From assembly GCA_041190985.1 (NCBI GenBank), contig JBEEPT010000177.1, positions 1-5,359 of the forward strand: a DNA stretch of 5,359 nt, written 5' to 3'. The notes beneath the pieces are model-generated. The model did not search any database. It saw nothing but the letters and a program-made list of their open reading frames with translations, and was not told the DNA's origin. Within the stretch, counting starts at the first letter, position 1. Each line of letters opens with the position of its first letter. Source of the stretch: Malikia sp041190985 (GTDB lineage Bacteria; Pseudomonadota; Gammaproteobacteria; Burkholderiales; Burkholderiaceae_C). Both the position numbers and the translations under genes were made by a program. This document shows, piece after piece, positions 1-5,359 of this stretch.

Positions 1-898
1 CCCAGCCGATCGCCATGCTGATGAGCAGCACGTACTTGAGCGTCTGCAACGTGTACGAATGCGTCGCCAGCGCCGCCACCCCCAGGCGCGCGGCGGCCGA
101 GACCGACACCATGAAGCCGAGACGGTAGGTCAGCTCCAGCGCGGCGCCGGGCACCCCGACGCGCAGCACGGGCGCCAGCGCGTCCCGGGGCGCCCACCAC
201 CAGTCCCTGGGACTGGGGCGCAGGCCCATCCGGACATGCCAGATCCAGAGGTGCAGCGCGAGGCCGATGCAGCGGCTGACGAACCAGGCATAGGCATAGC
301 CGTTCAGCCCCAGCCCGTCCCAGTCGCCGACGCCGCGCATCAGCACGACGGCGAGCAGCAGGTGGCAGCCGTGCATCGCGATCATGATGTAGAGCGACTC
401 GCGCGCGTGCAGGTGGGCGCGCAGGATCGCCGCCATGCTGAGGTTGTAGGCCTCCAGCAGCATCGAAGGCGCGAGCAAGGCCATGTAGACGGTGGCCATC
501 GGCCAGACTTCCTCGGGCGCGTTGAGCCAGTCCAGCGTCAGCGTGCCGCCGAGCAGCAGCCAGAGCGCGACCGCCGCGCCGGCCCAGCTGCTGGCGCCCA
601 GCGCCATGCGCGCGGTCCGGCCCGCCTGGGCGCGGTCGCCGCTGCCGAGCAGCTGCGTCACCACCACGCCCAGCCCTATGGCCAGCACGCGAAACACCAC
701 GAACAGCGTCTCGAGCACCTGCTGCACCAGGCCGAAGGCGCCCGCGGCGGCGTCCGAGGTGTGCGAGGCCAGGTAGAGCCCGGCCATGGCCACGCTCATG
801 CCGAGCACGAATTCACCCACTATGGGCACTGCGACCCGGTTCAGACTGGGACGATCGGGAGGAGGATGGGCTGGCACGCGGGTCACTTGGTGGTTCAC
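1..898 (-). CDS. MATE-family efflux transporter, 3' end cut off by window edge
   Basis: Partial gene: 299 codons are visible, against about 450 residues for the family. The product is an inner-membrane antiporter of the MATE (MatE/NorM/DinF-like) family, which exports organic cations, drugs or metabolites in exchange for Na+ or H+. Hydrophobic segments lie at about residues 22-44, 56-84, 98-118, 133-157, 168-188, 197-222, 243-268 and from 283 to the edge, i.e. TM1 to TM8 of an expected 12. The family-typical loop after TM2 (GLGVVVTQLLGSGDRAQAGR, residues 75-94) is present. The second MatE repeat opens with LRVGVPGAALE (245-255) and continues into VAALATHSYT (274-283). Acidic residues Glu29 (TM1) and Glu255 (TM7) are candidate coupling sites, by inference only. 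No ATG precedes TM1. I chose GTG at 898-896 because it gives a short hydrophilic leader before TM1, but no good Shine-Dalgarno sequence supports it; GTG at 928, 886 or 829 is possible. The substrate cannot be predicted. Confidence 0.85.
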   Translation of the reverse strand, partial: MNHQVTRVPAHPPPDRPSLNRVAVPIVGEFVLGMSVAMAGLYLASHTSDAAAGAFGLVQQVLETLFVVFRVLAIGLGVVVTQLLGSGDRAQAGRTARMALGASSWAGAAVALWLLLGGTLTLDWLNAPEEVWPMATVYMALLAPSMLLEAYNLSMAAILRAHLHARESLYIMIAMHGCHLLLAVVLMRGVGDWDGLGLNGYAYAWFVSRCIGLALHLWIWHVRMGLRPSPRDWWWAPRDALAPVLRVGVPGAALELTYRLGFMVSVSAAARLGVAALATHSYTLQTLKYVLLISMAIGW

Positions 899-912
899 GA
901 ACGTGATTCTTG

Positions 913-936
913 CTGGGTTCAGGCGCACCTGGGTTC
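913..936. repeat. Pair of 8-bp direct repeats, 16-bp period
   Basis: CTGGGTTC occurs at 913-920 and again, perfectly, at 929-936 on the plus strand, separated by AGGCGCAC. The repeats lie just upstream of the presumed MATE start. A 16-bp period is about one and a half helical turns, so the copies would face opposite sides of the DNA, which is not the usual spacing for side-by-side regulator binding. The sequence identity is directly visible; any role is speculative. Confidence 0.45.
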
Positions 937-947
937 GTAACCTGAAC
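917..947. repeat. Imperfect nested inverted repeats before the MATE gene
   Basis: GTTCAGG at 917-923 is the exact reverse complement of CCTGAAC at 941-947, with 17 bases between them. Smaller palindromes overlap it: GGTT-cgt-AACC at 932-942, and CAGG-CCTG around a four-base loop at 919-930 (read on the minus strand as CAGGTGCGCCTG). These could form alternative RNA hairpins in the leader of the MATE gene or serve as an operator. No T-run follows any of them on the minus strand, so a simple intrinsic terminator is not supported. Confidence 0.4.
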
Positions 948-974
948 AACAATCGCGCCGACGCACCCGCTGGA

Positions 975-2680
975 TCAGCCCAGCCGGCAGAGCAGCGCTT
1001 CGTAGGGCTGCAGCCTCAGGCCCGCGAGGTCGACGTCGTGCGCACCGGGATAGTTGCCCATCAGCCTGGACGCCTGGCGCTGCGCGATTGCGGGCGCCAG
1101 CTCGGCGGCGATCTCCTCGGCACCGAAATTGCACAGCACGAGCACGCACTCATCGCCCAGCGTGCGCGTGTACGCATAGACGCGGGCGTGTTCAGGCAGC
1201 AGCAGGTCGCAGCGACCATCGACCAGGACCGGCAGCCGCTTGCGCAGCGCGATCAGTTCGCGATAGTAGTGGAACACCGAAGCGGGATCGGCCAGTGCCT
1301 GTTCGGCGTTGATCTCGGCCGCGTTCGGGTTGACGGCGATCCAGGTCTCGGCGCTGCTGAAGCCGGCCTGGGCGCCGGCGGTCCACTGCACCGGCGTGCG
1401 CGCATTGTCGCGCCCCTTGACGCGGATGGCTGCCAGCGCCTGTTCGTCGCTCCAGCCGCGCTCGGTCGTGGCGACGCGGTGGAAGTTGATCGACTCGATG
1501 TCACGGCAGTCCGCGATCGACCCGAACGCGACATTGGTCATGCCGAGCTCCTCGCCCTGGTAGACGTAGGGCGTACCCTGCATGCCGTGCAGCCAGGTCG
1601 CGAGCATCTTGGCCGACTCGACGCGCCAGCGGCCGTCGTCGCCGAAGCGCGAGACCGGGCGCGGCTGGTCGTGGTTGCTCAGGTAGAGGCTGTTCCAGCC
1701 GCATCCGTGCAGCCCCTCCTGCCAGCGCGCCATGGTGCGCTTGAGCTCGCGCAGGTCCAGCGGCTTGGCGGCCCATTTGCCCATCACGTGGCCGCCGACG
1801 CTGTCGAGGTCCATGTGCTCGAACTGGAACAGCATGTCGAGCGCGCCGGTCTCGGGATGCGTGATCTCGCGGCCCTGCTGCACGGTGGCCAGCGGGGCCT
1901 CGCCGACCGTGATCGTGTCGTAGTGGTCGAGCACCTCGCGCCGCATCTCGCGCAGGAACTCGAGCAGGCGCGGACCGTTGCAGCTCATCGCGAAGCCGGG
2001 CTGCAAGAAACCCTCGCGCACGACCGGCGCATCGGGCAGGCTGCCGTCCGCGTTCCAGGGCTTGGAGATCATGTTGATGACGTCCATCCTGAAGCCGTCG
2101 ACACCCTTGTCGAGCCAGAACCTCATCAGCGCGTAGACCTCCTGGCGCAGGCGCGGGTTCTCCCAGTTCAGGTCCGGCTGCTTCTTGCTGAACATGTGCA
2201 GGTAGTACTCGCCGGTCGCCTCGTTCCACTCCCAGACCGAGCCCTGGAAGGCCGCTTCCCAGTTGGTCGGCGGCCCACCGTCCGGGCCCGGCTCGGCCCA
2301 GATGTAGTAGTCGTGGCAGGGGTTGTCACGGCTGCTGCGCGCCTGGCGGAACCACTCGTGCTCGTCCGAACTGTGGTTGACGACCAGGTCCATCATCAGA
2401 CGGATGCCGCGCGCATGCATGCCCGCGAGCATCGCGTCGAAATCGGCCATGCTGCCGAACTCGGGCGCAATCGCGCGGTAGTCGCTGATGTCGTAGCCGT
2501 TGTCGTCCTGCGGCGAGGCGTAGATGGGCGACAGCCAGACCACATCGACGCCGAGCTGCTGCAGGTAGTCCAGCCTGGACGTGATGCCCCTGAGGTCGCC
2601 GATGCCGTCGCCGTCGCTGTCACGGAAGCTGCGCGGGTAGATCTGGTAGACGACGCTGCGCTTCCACCAAGGGGTCTGGC

Positions 2681-2684
<4 letters not shown>
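975..2684 (-). CDS. GH13 alpha-glucosidase, oligo-1,6-glucosidase type
   Basis: Complete 569-residue enzyme, the usual length for the oligo-1,6-glucosidase/trehalose-6-phosphate hydrolase group (GH13_31 and relatives, MalL/DexB-like). It has no signal peptide, so it should act in the cytoplasm, removing terminal glucose from short alpha-glucosides after import. Visible motifs: WWKRSVVYQIYPRSF at the N-terminus; an Asp-rich Ca2+-type loop DSDGDGIGDLRG (22-33); region I DLVVNH (99-104); QPDLN (169-173), typical of this subfamily; region II GFRMDVIN with nucleophile Asp201; acid/base Glu262 in VGEAP; region IV SNHD with Asp339; and a C-terminal beta domain from about 490. Val202 after the nucleophile is the residue associated with alpha-1,6 cleavage in Bacillus oligo-1,6-glucosidase and yeast isomaltase, so isomaltose-type substrates are favoured by inference. 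ATG at 2684 overlaps the ATPase stop as ATGA and has GGAG eight bases upstream. Alternatives are dextran glucosidase or trehalose-6-phosphate hydrolase; no PTS gene is in view to favour the latter. Confidence 0.93.
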
Positions 2685-3817
<1,133 letters not shown>

Positions 3818-3826
3818 GGTCGCAGG

Positions 3827-3831
3827 TCTCC
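3827..3831 (-). promoter_or_regulatory. Ribosome binding site of the ABC ATPase gene
   Basis: GGAGA on the minus strand lies nine bases before the ATG at 3817, within the 17-base space after the TGA of the upstream glucosidase (3835-3837). It is the best Shine-Dalgarno match in the window. It decides for the 378-residue ATPase start over the in-frame 435-residue version. Confidence 0.7.
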
Positions 3832-3834
3832 GGT

Positions 3835-5359
<1,525 letters not shown>

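Larger units (their letters stand above)
899..974. other. Intergenic gap between the glucosidase and MATE genes
   Basis: This 76-base stretch is the only real gap in the window. It follows the stop codon of the 569-residue glucosidase and precedes the presumed GTG start of the MATE gene. It holds short direct and inverted repeats (listed separately). I see no convincing -35/-10 pair with normal spacing and no GC-rich hairpin followed by a T-run on the minus strand. Read-through from the sugar operon, a factor-dependent terminator or an unrecognised promoter all remain possible. If the MATE start is upstream at GTG 928, the gap shrinks to 46 bases and part of the repeats becomes coding. Confidence 0.6.

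Noticed and set aside
59..940. 293-codon open frame on the plus strand, opposite the MATE gene
   Set aside because: It is hydrophilic and repetitive in Arg, His, Gln and Gly with no domain, while the minus strand encodes well-formed membrane segments of a MATE protein.
899..974. Intrinsic terminator after the 569-residue glucosidase gene
   Set aside because: The inverted repeats here are short or have a 17-base loop, and no T-run follows on the minus strand.

Overview
The window is a GC-rich (by eye, roughly two-thirds G+C), densely packed piece of a bacterial chromosome. All four genes lie on the minus strand, so transcription runs from the right edge of the window to the left. The content suggests a Gram-negative proteobacterium: an ABC ATPase of the MalK/AglK type beside a GH13_23-like alpha-glucosidase recalls the agl (alpha-glucoside) loci described in rhizobia. 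The base composition and the MATE-type transporter would also fit Burkholderiales or a similar high-GC group. The taxon is inference only; there is no rRNA or other phylogenetic marker here.

Layout in transcription order: (1) 5359-3835, an alpha-glucosidase of the GH13_23/AglA type whose N-terminus lies beyond the right edge. (2) 3817-2681, a 378-residue sugar ABC-transporter ATPase of the MalK/UgpC/AglK type, 17 bases after the first gene and with its own Shine-Dalgarno sequence. (3) 2684-975, a complete 569-residue GH13 glucosidase of the oligo-1,6-glucosidase type, overlapping the ATPase gene by four bases (ATGA). (4) After a 76-base gap with small repeats, 898-1, the N-terminal two-thirds of a MATE-family multidrug/metabolite exporter that runs off the left edge.

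Genes 1-3 read as one catabolic operon. The ATPase would power an ABC importer for alpha-glucosides (maltose, isomaltose, sucrose, trehalose or short maltodextrins). Its binding protein and two permeases are not in the window and most likely lie beyond the right edge. The two cytoplasmic glucosidases would then release glucose. The residue after the catalytic nucleophile differs between them (Thr in the first, Val in the second), which predicts complementary linkage preferences. The MATE gene is co-oriented but has no obvious link to sugar use.

I see no tRNA, rRNA, CRISPR, insertion sequence or phage gene, and no convincing new system. The long plus-strand open frames antisense to these genes are GC-driven shadows. 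The most useful points for follow-up are the paired specificities, the coupled start, the uncertain MATE start and the repeat-bearing gap before it.
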